38,743 nt of DNA from an uncultured Lachnospiraceae bacterium (lineage in GTDB: Bacteria; Bacillota; Clostridia; Lachnospirales; Lachnospiraceae). Shown here in pieces: positions 23,351-31,384 of this stretch. Each line of letters starts with the position of its first letter. Positions within the stretch are counted from its first letter, which is position 1. The stretch lies in contig CAMJHQ010000033.1 in the NCBI GenBank assembly GCA_946405625.1, positions 1 to 38,743 of the forward strand. The letters run 5' to 3'. The translations under genes were made by a program, and so were the position numbers. The notes beneath the pieces are model-generated. The model ran no database searches. It saw only the letters and a program-made list of their open reading frames with translations, and was not told the DNA's origin.

Positions 23351-24610
23351 TTACAGACCAAAAAGCTCTGCAATCTTGTCTTCCTTGAGCTTGCTTCCGA
23401 TAACACAGAGCTTTCCTGTATAATCGGCCTTTCCTTCTCTGATCTCATATTCACCCGGAACAAGATCAAACTCAAGCCAGTTATTATCCTTATCAGGGAT
23501 AATACCCTTCGCTCTGAGGATTATACCATATTCATTATCATCTTCAACTGAAAGAGCCTTGAGAATCTCCTCAAGTTCCTCTCTTGAGTACTTATGAGCT
23601 GTTTCTTTGCCCCAGCTTGTAAATACTTCGTCCGCATCATGTCCGTGATGATGGTGATGATGATGTCCGCAGCTGCATACACCATTCTCATCATAATGAT
23701 GATGATGATGTTCATGCTCATCTTCGTCATCATCGTCGTCATTGTGATTGTGATGATGCTCATCTTCGTCGTCATCGTCGTCATCATCATGGTGATGATG
23801 CTCATGCTCATCTTCGTCGTCATCGTCATCATGGTGATGGTGATGATGCTCATGCTCGTCGTCATCATCGTCGTCATCATGGTGATGGTGATGATGTTCA
23901 TGCTCATCGTCATCGTCGTCGTCATGGTGATGATGGTGATGATGATGTTCGTCCTCATCCTCATCGTCAACAGCAGGATCATACTTGAAATTCTTCATAA
24001 TATCTTCGATATTCGATGAATGCTCGATAGCGTCAAGGATCACTGTTCCGGAAATATCCTCCCAAGGTGTAGTAATGATACGAGCATCTGCATTATGCTC
24101 CTTGATCATATTTACTGCTGTAAGGAGCTTATCTTCATCAACAGACTGAGTACGGCTGAGAACAACTGTTCCGCAGGCTTCGATCTGATTAAGGAAGAAC
24201 TCACCGAAATTCTTTATATACATTTTTGCTTTTGTAACATCAACAACAGTTGTAGCTGAATTAAGCTCTATTGTCACATGCTCTGCAGCCTTCTGAACAG
24301 CCTTGATAACATCCGAAAGCTTACCGACACCTGACGGCTCAATAATGATCCTGTCAGGGCTGTACTGCTCAACAACCTGCTTTAATGCCTCTCCGAAATC
24401 ACCCACCAGTGAGCAGCAGATACATCCGGAATTAAGCTCATTGATCTGAACTCCTGCATTCTTGAGGAATCCACCGTCTATACCGATCTCACCGAACTCA
24501 TTTTCGATAAGAACAAGCTTCTCCCCCTTAAAAGCTTCCTCAATAAGCTTCTTGATCAGAGTAGTTTTGCCGGCTCCGAGAAAACCTGAAATAATATCAA
24601 TCTTTGCCAT
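23351..24610 (-). CDS. COG0523/CobW-type metal-chaperone GTPase with long His/Asp tract
   Basis: 419 aa. Walker A GFLGAGKTT (9-17), canonical metal motif GCICC (62-66), and Walker B-region EPSG (91-94). At the guanine-recognition position the chain reads LSRTQ instead of NKxD. Residues ~216-325 are almost only His, Asp and Glu: about five alternating blocks of H4-H8 and D5-D7, followed by CSCG and H7. A CobW_C domain follows (~327-419). COG0523 proteins insert or deliver Zn, Co or Ni. The tract should bind many metal ions and may buffer or sense them. GGAGG precedes the ATG. It is followed by the CobW-DUF1980-like gene and preceded by a terminator after glgB. Confidence 0.9.
   Translation of the reverse strand: MAKIDIISGFLGAGKTTLIKKLIEEAFKGEKLVLIENEFGEIGIDGGFLKNAGVQINELNSGCICCSLVGDFGEALKQVVEQYSPDRIIIEPSGVGKLSDVIKAVQKAAEHVTIELNSATTVVDVTKAKMYIKNFGEFFLNQIEACGTVVLSRTQSVDEDKLLTAVNMIKEHNADARIITTPWEDISGTVILDAIEHSSNIEDIMKNFKYDPAVDDEDEDEHHHHHHHHDDDDDDEHEHHHHHHDDDDDDDEHEHHHHHHDDDDDEDEHEHHHHDDDDDDDEDEHHHNHNDDDDDEDEHEHHHHHYDENGVCSCGHHHHHHHGHDADEVFTSWGKETAHKYSREELEEILKALSVEDDNEYGIILRAKGIIPDKDNNWLEFDLVPGEYEIREGKADYTGKLCVIGSKLKEDKIAELFGL
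23636..23965. repeat. CAT/GTC-rich tandem repeat encoding the His/Asp tract
   Basis: About 330 bp of imperfect repeats of GATGATG and CGTCATC on the plus strand, always a multiple of three. Units of H4-H8 plus D5-D7 recur with period roughly 48-54 bp. Slippage here would lengthen or shorten the metal-binding region without frameshift. Confidence 0.85.
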
Positions 24611-24657
24611 TTCTTATTCCTCCATATCTATATATGTTCTCTTCTCAATAATCATAA

Positions 24658-24680
24658 GAGAGCGTTCATGGAACGCTCTC
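24658..24680 (-). terminator. Hairpin terminator after glgB
   Basis: GAGAGCGTTC (24658-24667) pairs perfectly with GAACGCTCTC (24671-24680) around ATG. The downstream minus-strand sequence TTATGATTATTG is a weak U-tract, so termination may be partial and cobW transcription may depend on read-through. Confidence 0.6.
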
Positions 24681-24693
24681 ATGTATGGTTAAA

Positions 24694-26904
24694 CTATTTT
24701 GTTCTGACCTTCTTAAAAACACTCATAGAAAGTCCCGGTATATTCACAGAAATATAATTGCTTCTTCCGTCAACCTTGCCGGCCTTTGACTGTTTTGAGG
24801 TCTTGTTATTTCTTCCGTCACCACCGTACTTTGCAGCATCACTTGAGAAAATCTCCTTCCATTTACCTGCGGAAGGTACTGCAAGTTTATAATTCTTTGA
24901 ATCGACAGGTGTGAAGTTAAGTACTACCAGAAGTGTATCCTTTTCGTTCTTTCCTCTTCTTTCAAAAGAAAGTATCGAATGATTTGCATCATTTGCATTG
25001 ATCCACATAAAGCCATCCGGATCATTATCAAGCTCATAAAGAGCCGGTTCCGAATCATACAGCTTATTGAGATCCTTAACATACTCATGCAGATATCTGT
25101 GTGCATCAAACTCAAAGAGTGACCAGTCAAGCTCTGAAGACTCATTCCACTCCTTCATCTGTGCAAACTCCTGACCCATGAAAAGAAGCTTTCTTCCCGG
25201 ATGAGTCATCAGATAACCGTAAGCCGTTCTGAGATTTGAGAACTTATCCTCATATCCTCCCGGCATTTTCTCGATCATTGAAGCCTTCTCATGAACAACC
25301 TCATCATGAGAAAGTACAAGCACGAATTTCTCACTGTATGCATAAACCATACTGAAGGTAAGTTCCTGATGATGATACTTTCTGTAAAGCGGATCCTGCT
25401 TCATGTAATTCAGGAAATCGTTCATCCATCCCATATTCCATTTGAAATCGAATCCGAGTCCGCCTTCTTCGATCGGACGTGTCATCATAGGCCATGCTGT
25501 TGACTCTTCCGCGATCATTATTACTCCCGGGAAGAGTTCATTCATCTTGGAATTAAGCTCCTTGATGAACTCGATTGCCTCAAGATTTTCGTTTCCTCCG
25601 AACTTATTCGGGATCCACTGTCCGTCACCTCTGCCGTAATCAAGATACAGCATTGATGCAACCGCATCCATACGGATACCGTCAACATGATATTTATCTG
25701 CCCAGTAAAGAGCATTTGCAATGAGGAAATTTCTTACCTCATTTCTTCCGTAATTAAAAATGTATGTGCCCCAATGAGGATGTTCTCCGCGTCTCGGATC
25801 TTCATGCTCATAAAGTGCGGTTCCATCGAATCTTCCGAGTCCATGCTCATCCTTAGGGAAATGTGCAGGCACCCAGTCGATTATTACTCCGAGTCCCTTC
25901 TTATGCATATAGTCAATGAAATACATAAAATCCTCAGGTGAACCGTATCTCGATGTCGGTGCATAATAGCCCGTTACCTGATATCCCCATGAAGGATCAT
26001 ACGGATGCTCCATGATCGGCATAAGTTCAACATGAGTATATCCCATTGAAAGCATATATTCCGCAAGCTTCTCAGCTATCTCACGATAGTTGTAGAATTC
26101 TCTTCCGTCTATAGGTCTCTTCCATGAACCGAGATGAACCTCATACACATTCATCGGCTTCTCAAGAATAGTCTTCTTATTCCTGTCAGCCATAAACTTT
26201 TCATCTCCCCACTTATATGTGAGGTCTGTTACAACGGATGCATTTGCAGGACGGACCTCTGATGAAAATCCATACGGATCTGCCTTCATAAAGACATCAC
26301 CCTTCTTGGATGCAACCTCATACTTATATATTTCCCCGACAAAATCACCCGGAATGAAAAGTTCGAAGATTCCTGAGTAATCAATCTTTCTCATCTGATA
26401 TCTCTTGCCGTTCCAGTTGTTGAAATTACCGACAACCGAAACTCTCTCCGCATTCGGAGCCCACAGTGCAAAGAGTGTACCCTTAACACCGTCAACCTCC
26501 ATCGGATGAGCGCCGAGCTTTTCGTAAATCTCATAATGCTCGCCCTCGTTGAAGAGGCTTACATCTATCGGATCAATGACAGGTTCAAAAACATAAGGAT
26601 CTACGAAAGTATCCTCTCTTCCGTCCTCATATTTAACCTTGACCTTATAATCAAATCTTCCCTTATCCTTGATCTTGACAGAATAAAATCCCTTTACCCT
26701 GTCTGAAACCAGAGCGTACTCCTTTCCGGTCTCGATATCGACAATCTTAACAACCTTGGCATCCGGAATGAATACATTTACATATACATCATTCAGGCAT
26801 TCATGGATTCCAAGGATATGATGAGGGTTGTCGTGCTTTGCGTTAACAAGAGCTTCAACCTCCATCCAGTTTATTGCGAATACGTTCTGTCTGTGTTTCA
26901 TCAT
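24694..26904 (-). CDS. glgB: 1,4-alpha-glucan branching enzyme
   Basis: 736 aa. An extra N-terminal domain (1-110), a CBM48 domain (~140-230; FALWAPNAERVSVVGNFNNW), then a GH13 barrel. The GH13 signature motifs are present: VIIDWVPAHF (~340-349), GIRMDAVASMLY with nucleophile Asp413, MIAEEST with acid/base Glu466, and VLSHDEV with His533-Asp534. It makes alpha-1,6 branches in glycogen. The start 5 nt after the DUF1015 gene, with AGGA 8 nt upstream of the ATG, puts it in one transcript with the P-loop kinase and DUF1015. The other glg genes are not in the window. Confidence 0.97.
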   Translation of the reverse strand: MMKHRQNVFAINWMEVEALVNAKHDNPHHILGIHECLNDVYVNVFIPDAKVVKIVDIETGKEYALVSDRVKGFYSVKIKDKGRFDYKVKVKYEDGREDTFVDPYVFEPVIDPIDVSLFNEGEHYEIYEKLGAHPMEVDGVKGTLFALWAPNAERVSVVGNFNNWNGKRYQMRKIDYSGIFELFIPGDFVGEIYKYEVASKKGDVFMKADPYGFSSEVRPANASVVTDLTYKWGDEKFMADRNKKTILEKPMNVYEVHLGSWKRPIDGREFYNYREIAEKLAEYMLSMGYTHVELMPIMEHPYDPSWGYQVTGYYAPTSRYGSPEDFMYFIDYMHKKGLGVIIDWVPAHFPKDEHGLGRFDGTALYEHEDPRRGEHPHWGTYIFNYGRNEVRNFLIANALYWADKYHVDGIRMDAVASMLYLDYGRGDGQWIPNKFGGNENLEAIEFIKELNSKMNELFPGVIMIAEESTAWPMMTRPIEEGGLGFDFKWNMGWMNDFLNYMKQDPLYRKYHHQELTFSMVYAYSEKFVLVLSHDEVVHEKASMIEKMPGGYEDKFSNLRTAYGYLMTHPGRKLLFMGQEFAQMKEWNESSELDWSLFEFDAHRYLHEYVKDLNKLYDSEPALYELDNDPDGFMWINANDANHSILSFERRGKNEKDTLLVVLNFTPVDSKNYKLAVPSAGKWKEIFSSDAAKYGGDGRNNKTSKQSKAGKVDGRSNYISVNIPGLSMSVFKKVRTK

Positions 26905-26909
26905 TGAAA

Positions 26910-28151
26910 TTATTCCTCATCAAGTCTGTGAATAAATATACCGCTTCGGAGCTTCGGCTCAAACCATGTAGACTTCGGAGGCATAAGAAGGCCTGCATCA
27001 GCCACATCGAACAGCTCTCCTATAGATGTAGGATACATAGAAAATGCAACAGTCATGTCGGTAGCGACTCTTCTTTCAAGCTCTCCGAGTCCTCTGATAC
27101 CGCCGACGAAAGCAATCCTGCTGTCCGTTCTCGGATCTTCTATCCCCAGAATAGGATTTAATACATTGTTCTGAAGAAGCGATACATCAAGTCCTTCAAC
27201 AGGATCATCACTTCTCAGATCATCATGAATCTTTAATTCATACCATGAGTCAGCGATAAACATACCTACAAAGCCCTTCTCTTCAGGCTGATATGCCTCG
27301 CTCACCTTCTTAATATCATAAACCTTTGACAGCTTGTCAAAGAACTCATCCTGAGTCATTCCGTTCAAGTCCTTAACAACTCTGTTGTACGGAAGGATCT
27401 TAAGCTCACTCTCAGGGAAAAGTACAGAAAGGAAGTAATTAAATTCCTCTTCTCCGGTATAACCCGGATTCTCTTCTCTCTTTCTGAGTCCGACCTTAAC
27501 TGCGGATGCGGCTCTGTGATGGCCGTCTGCGATATATATTCTTGTCTCTTCACCGAATTCGGTTTTGATGACATTGATATCATTTTCATCGGTAATAACC
27601 CAAACATTATGAGTCACACCGTCATCAGATGTAAATCCGTATGTCTTCGGAGTTTCCTTAACTCTTGCAACTACGGCATTTATCTTATCTCTGTCTCTGT
27701 AAGCAAGGAAAATAGGTCCTGTCTGCGCATTGCAGTAATAAATATGATTTATTCTGTCCTGCTCCTTTGCAGCCAGAGTATTTTCATGCTTCTTGATGAT
27801 ATTATTCTGATAATCATCTATGGATGCCGCAGCAACGATACCCGTCTGCGATCTTCCGTCCATGATAAGCTCGTAAATGTAATAAACCGGGCTCTCATCA
27901 TGAATATATGTACCATCATTAAATGCTGTATGAAGAAGCTCACTTGCTTTATCATAAGCTTCCTGTGAGTACATATCGAAATCATCCCCGAAATTTGTCT
28001 CAGGTCTGTCTATTCTCAGGAAAGACTGAGGTTCTTTTTCAACCTCAGCCTTTGCTTCCTGTCTGTTATATACATCATACGGCAGAGCTGCTACCTTATT
28101 AACAACTTGCTTGTCAGGACGATATCCTGCAAACGGACGTACAATTGCCAT
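26910..28151 (-). CDS. DUF1015 family protein (ParB/SerK-like DGHHR motif)
   Basis: 413 aa. Opens with IVRPFAGYRPDK and AALPYDVYNRQEA, carries KHENTLAAKEQDR (~121-133) and YIADGHHRAASA (Asp209, His211, His212, Arg213). These are the hallmark of DUF1015. The DGHHR motif resembles the nucleotide/phosphate-handling motif of ParB/sulfiredoxin-fold enzymes such as archaeal serine kinase SerK (similarity by motif only). It is 2 nt after the kinase gene and 5 nt before glgB; serA, serC and asd are close upstream. A role in serine or phosphate-ester metabolism is therefore possible but not shown. SD AGAGG lies inside the end of the kinase gene. Confidence 0.85.
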   Translation of the reverse strand: MAIVRPFAGYRPDKQVVNKVAALPYDVYNRQEAKAEVEKEPQSFLRIDRPETNFGDDFDMYSQEAYDKASELLHTAFNDGTYIHDESPVYYIYELIMDGRSQTGIVAAASIDDYQNNIIKKHENTLAAKEQDRINHIYYCNAQTGPIFLAYRDRDKINAVVARVKETPKTYGFTSDDGVTHNVWVITDENDINVIKTEFGEETRIYIADGHHRAASAVKVGLRKREENPGYTGEEEFNYFLSVLFPESELKILPYNRVVKDLNGMTQDEFFDKLSKVYDIKKVSEAYQPEEKGFVGMFIADSWYELKIHDDLRSDDPVEGLDVSLLQNNVLNPILGIEDPRTDSRIAFVGGIRGLGELERRVATDMTVAFSMYPTSIGELFDVADAGLLMPPKSTWFEPKLRSGIFIHRLDEE

Positions 28152-28153
28152 TT

Positions 28154-28741
28154 TTATACCTCTGTTACCATTCCGCGAACATGGTTGATTGCCTTACCGA
28201 TGGACTTCTCAAAATCATCCTCTGATGAATTCTCGAAAACAAACATTTCCGGAATCCCCTTAGGTGCTGTGTAATCCTGTGTTGCAACATATTCATCCCA
28301 ATGCTCGATCTTCCAGGTATCTCTCTCGGAATTTCTGGTTACCATTCTCTTATGAACAACCTCGATATCGGTATGTATCCATATGAGTACAAGCTCAGCA
28401 TTCTTTGCGGCAAGCTTCTTGCGAAGATTGTTGATCCATCCGTAATCACGGATTTCCTTCTTGAAAGGAGCATTAAGTAACACTGTATCGTTATAGTTAA
28501 GTGCATCAAGTGCAACTTCCATTATGGCATCATACTCTGCATCACGGATCCATTCATGGAAGAAATCAGATGATCTGTCAAAGGGTTCTCCCGCAACTTC
28601 AAATATCTTCTTCGAAAGTACGATAAGATCATCCTTATCGAGGTATACACAATTATTAAGTGCCTTTGCCAGATTCTTGGCAACATAAGTCTTCCCACAC
28701 GCTGGTGGAGAAGTAATCAGTATCATCTTCTTCTTATCCAT
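28154..28741 (-). CDS. P-loop kinase (AAA_33-like), function unknown
   Basis: 195 aa. Phosphate loop SPPACGKT (11-18) near the N-terminus, a YLDKDDL segment as possible base or metal site, and VLIWIHTDIEVVHKRMVTRNSERD as an ATP-lid-like Arg-rich helix. This is a small-molecule P-loop kinase fold. The substrate is not recognisable. GGAGG lies 5 nt before the ATG. It is the first gene of the kinase-DUF1015-glgB operon. It may be an auxiliary kinase for the same unknown metabolite as DUF1015. Confidence 0.75.
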   Translation of the reverse strand: MDKKKMILITSPPACGKTYVAKNLAKALNNCVYLDKDDLIVLSKKIFEVAGEPFDRSSDFFHEWIRDAEYDAIMEVALDALNYNDTVLLNAPFKKEIRDYGWINNLRKKLAAKNAELVLIWIHTDIEVVHKRMVTRNSERDTWKIEHWDEYVATQDYTAPKGIPEMFVFENSSEDDFEKSIGKAINHVRGMVTEV

Positions 28742-28802
28742 GAGGACCTCCCTAAATCCTAAACTTCTTATATTTTCAATTCTTTAAAAACCAATTTATT
28801 AA

Positions 28803-28843
28803 AACTTCAATTCACAAAAACTTTAATTCACAAAACTTTAATT
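28803..28843. repeat. Three short direct repeats upstream of the kinase operon
   Basis: AACTTYAATTCACAAA-like units begin at 28803, 28819 and 28834 (period 15-16 bp), 60-100 bp before the kinase start, inside a 157-bp spacer. They look like iterated operator or promoter-proximal sites. A weak minus-strand -35/-10 pair (TTGGTT ... TATAAG) lies between them and the kinase. Confidence 0.4.
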
Positions 28844-28898
28844 ACCGGAGCACACTTTTGCAACGATTCATATTGCATAATCTATCCGCCGCGGAATA

Positions 28899-29993
28899 TT
28901 ACTGATTCTTTGCAGCTATATAGCCCTTAGCTTTAAGCATTTCGGCACAAAGCACAGCACCACCTGCTGCACCGCGGACTGTATTATGAGAAAGTCCTAC
29001 AAACTTATAATCGAAGAGCTTATCATCTTCGAGTCTTCCCATAGAAATTCCCATACCATTTTCAAAGTCCACATCAAGCTTAACCTGTGGTCTGTTTTCT
29101 TCTGTCATATATCTGATAAACTGCTTTGGTGCGCTAGGAAGATTAAGCTTCTGAGGCTCTCCGCTGAAGTTCTCCCACTTCTCGATGATCTGCTCCTTTG
29201 TAGGCTTCTTTCCAAACTTAACAAATACAGAAGCTGTATGTCCGTTAAGTACAGGAACTCTGATACAATGAGCTGTGATCTTTGGTCCATCCTCTGCAGT
29301 CTTGATAACTCCGTCTTCAACCTTACCCCAGATCTTAAGAGGCTCCATCTCTGACTTCTCTTCCTCACCGCCGATGAATGGGATTACATTTTCAACCATC
29401 TCAGGCCAATCCTTAAATGTCTTTCCTGCACCTGAAATTGCCTGGTATGTAGAAACTACAACTTCCTTTGGCTCGAACTCCTTAAGAGCGAAAAGAGCCG
29501 GTGCATAAGACTGAATAGAACAATTAGGCTTAACTGCGATAAATCCCTTCTTTGTTCCGAGTCTCTTCTTCTGGAACTCGATAACATCGAAATGCTCAGG
29601 ATTGATTTCAGGAACTACCATCGGTACATCAGGTGTCCAGCGATGTGCGCTGTTATTTGATACTACAGGAGTCTCTGTCTTAGCATAAGCCTCCTCGATA
29701 GCCTTGATCTCATCCTTTGACATATCAACTGCACTGAAAACGAAATCAACTGTAGAAGCAACTTCCTCTACTTCGTTTACATTCTTCAGAACAAGCTTCT
29801 TAACAGCTTCAGGAATAGGTGTTGTCATCTTCCATCTGCCTTCTACTGCTTCTTCATATGTTTTACCTGCACTTCTCGGTGATGCAGCAACCGTTACGAC
29901 CTCGAACCATGGGTGGTTCTCAAGCAGAGCTATAAATCTCTGTCCGACCATACCCGTTGCTCCGAGTATACCAACTCTTAACTTGTCGCTCAT
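28899..29993 (-). CDS. asd: Aspartate-semialdehyde dehydrogenase, archaeal/fungal-type
   Basis: 364 aa. N-terminal GILGATGMVGQRF NADP-binding loop (~9-20), SNNSAHRW (112-119), catalytic Cys158 in KPNCSIQ, and His252 in VPVLNGHTAS. These motifs, and the lack of the usual bacterial-type pattern, place it in the archaeal/fungal-type Asd subfamily that also occurs in some Clostridia. It reduces aspartyl phosphate to the semialdehyde on the way to Lys, Met, Thr and diaminopimelate. It lies 172 nt downstream of serA, separated by a three-hairpin element. Confidence 0.93.
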   Translation of the reverse strand: MSDKLRVGILGATGMVGQRFIALLENHPWFEVVTVAASPRSAGKTYEEAVEGRWKMTTPIPEAVKKLVLKNVNEVEEVASTVDFVFSAVDMSKDEIKAIEEAYAKTETPVVSNNSAHRWTPDVPMVVPEINPEHFDVIEFQKKRLGTKKGFIAVKPNCSIQSYAPALFALKEFEPKEVVVSTYQAISGAGKTFKDWPEMVENVIPFIGGEEEKSEMEPLKIWGKVEDGVIKTAEDGPKITAHCIRVPVLNGHTASVFVKFGKKPTKEQIIEKWENFSGEPQKLNLPSAPKQFIRYMTEENRPQVKLDVDFENGMGISMGRLEDDKLFDYKFVGLSHNTVRGAAGGAVLCAEMLKAKGYIAAKNQ

Positions 29994-30019
29994 AATCTTT
30001 CCCTCTCTTCTTTCATGGT

Positions 30020-30144
30020 GATTTGAATTTCGTAACGTCGTGAAAGCTTGCTTTCTAAGACGTTTATGAAATCAAATCTCTATGAGGCGAAGCCTCATAA
30101 ATCGCTGAACAGGAATTTGACGCAGTCAAATGGGTTCAGCGATT
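30020..30144. repeat. Three-hairpin palindromic element, copy 2 (between serA and asd)
   Basis: Three hairpins lie end to end. The first, 30020-30078, has GATTTGAATTTCGTAACGTC-like arms. The second, 30081-30099, is TATGAGGC-GAA-GCCTCATA, perfect. The third, 30100-30144, has AATCGCTGAAC/GTTCAGCGATT with an inner ATTTGAC/GTCAAAT. It shares AATCGCTGAAC and the central GCGAAGC mini-hairpin with the rpsB-leader copy (8962-9107). It fills most of the 172-bp spacer. Confidence 0.75.
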
Positions 30145-30165
30145 GCATGAATATTATTATAAAAC

Positions 30166-31329
30166 TTACTTTACAACTCTTACTCTAACTACACCGTCGA
30201 TAGCCTTGAGGTCTTCAACGATCTTGTCTGTTACCGGTGAGTCTACGTCAAGGATTGTGTAAGCGAAATCACCCTTTGACTTAGATACCATATCAGGAAC
30301 ATTGATGCCGTCCTTAGCGAAGATTCCTGTGAACTGTGTAAGCATGTTAGGAATATTCTTGTGGCATACTGTAATTCTTGAAGCTGTCTGGCAGATACCT
30401 GCATCACATCTAGGATAGTTAACTGAATTGATAACATTTCCGTTCTCGATGAAATCTCTGATCTCCTTAACAGCCATGATAGCACAGTTATCTTCTGACT
30501 CCTCTGTTGAAGCTCCAAGGTGAGGTGTGCAGATAACGCCCGGCTTTCCTGCCACCTTTGAGTTAGCGAAGTCTGTAACATACTTCTTGATCTTTCCGCT
30601 CTCGATACCTGCAAGAACTGCATCCTCATCGCAGAGAATATCTCTTGCGAAGTTAAGGATTACAACACCGTCCTTCATCATGCTGATTGCATCAGCTCCG
30701 ATCATGCCCTTTGTATTATCAAGAAGAGGAACATGAACTGTAATGAAATCACAATCTGTATAAATATCATTTACATTTGTAATATGCTTTATAGATCTTG
30801 AAAGGCTCCATGCTGCATCGATTGATACATATGGATCATATCCGTAAACTTCCATTCCAAGATGTGTAGCTGCGTTAGCAACCTTAGCACCGATAGCACC
30901 AAGACCGATAACACCAAGCTTCTTGCCTGCGATCTCTGTACCTGCGAAGTTCTTCTTCTCCTTCTCAGCTGTCTTTGCGATATCAGCGTCACCCTTGTTC
31001 TCTGTTACCCAGTTAGCACCGCCGATGATGTCACGTGATGCAAGAAGCATACCTGCAAGAACAAGCTCCTTAACACCGTTTGAGTTAGCACCCGGTGTAT
31101 TGAATACAACAACACCCTCTTCAGCATACTTATCGATAGGAATGTTGTTAACACCTGCACCTGCACGTGCAACTGCAAGAAGCTTATCTGAAGGCTCAAT
31201 CTCATGCATTGAAGCACTTCTTACAAGGACAGCTTCAGCTTCATTTATATCATCTGTCATCTGGTACTGATCTGTGAAACCATCTGTTCCAACCTTAGCG
31301 ATCGGATTAAGACATTTAACGTTATACAT
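30166..31329 (-). CDS. serA: D-3-phosphoglycerate dehydrogenase (short, ACT-containing)
   Basis: 387 aa. A D-2-hydroxyacid dehydrogenase domain has NAD loop GVIGLGAIGAKVA (~139-151), catalytic Arg229 in NFARD and His270 in TPHLGAST. An ACT domain fills the C-terminus (~318-387; ITVCHKNIPNMLTQFTGIFAKDGINV), the likely serine-feedback site. It starts serine synthesis. At the position where the catalytic Glu of the Arg-Glu-His relay is usual (DFxNE), the chain reads TDFANSK, with Ser257. It lies 55 nt after serC, probably in one transcript with it. Confidence 0.95.
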   Translation of the reverse strand: MYNVKCLNPIAKVGTDGFTDQYQMTDDINEAEAVLVRSASMHEIEPSDKLLAVARAGAGVNNIPIDKYAEEGVVVFNTPGANSNGVKELVLAGMLLASRDIIGGANWVTENKGDADIAKTAEKEKKNFAGTEIAGKKLGVIGLGAIGAKVANAATHLGMEVYGYDPYVSIDAAWSLSRSIKHITNVNDIYTDCDFITVHVPLLDNTKGMIGADAISMMKDGVVILNFARDILCDEDAVLAGIESGKIKKYVTDFANSKVAGKPGVICTPHLGASTEESEDNCAIMAVKEIRDFIENGNVINSVNYPRCDAGICQTASRITVCHKNIPNMLTQFTGIFAKDGINVPDMVSKSKGDFAYTILDVDSPVTDKIVEDLKAIDGVVRVRVVK

Positions 31330-31384
31330 TTTGTTTTACCTCGTAATTATCTATTGTATTCTATACTCTGATTAATACTCTATG

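Noticed and set aside
23594-24019. Plus-strand Met/Val/Ile-rich frame
   Set aside because: Antisense of the His/Asp tract; open only because the repeat has no stops in that frame.
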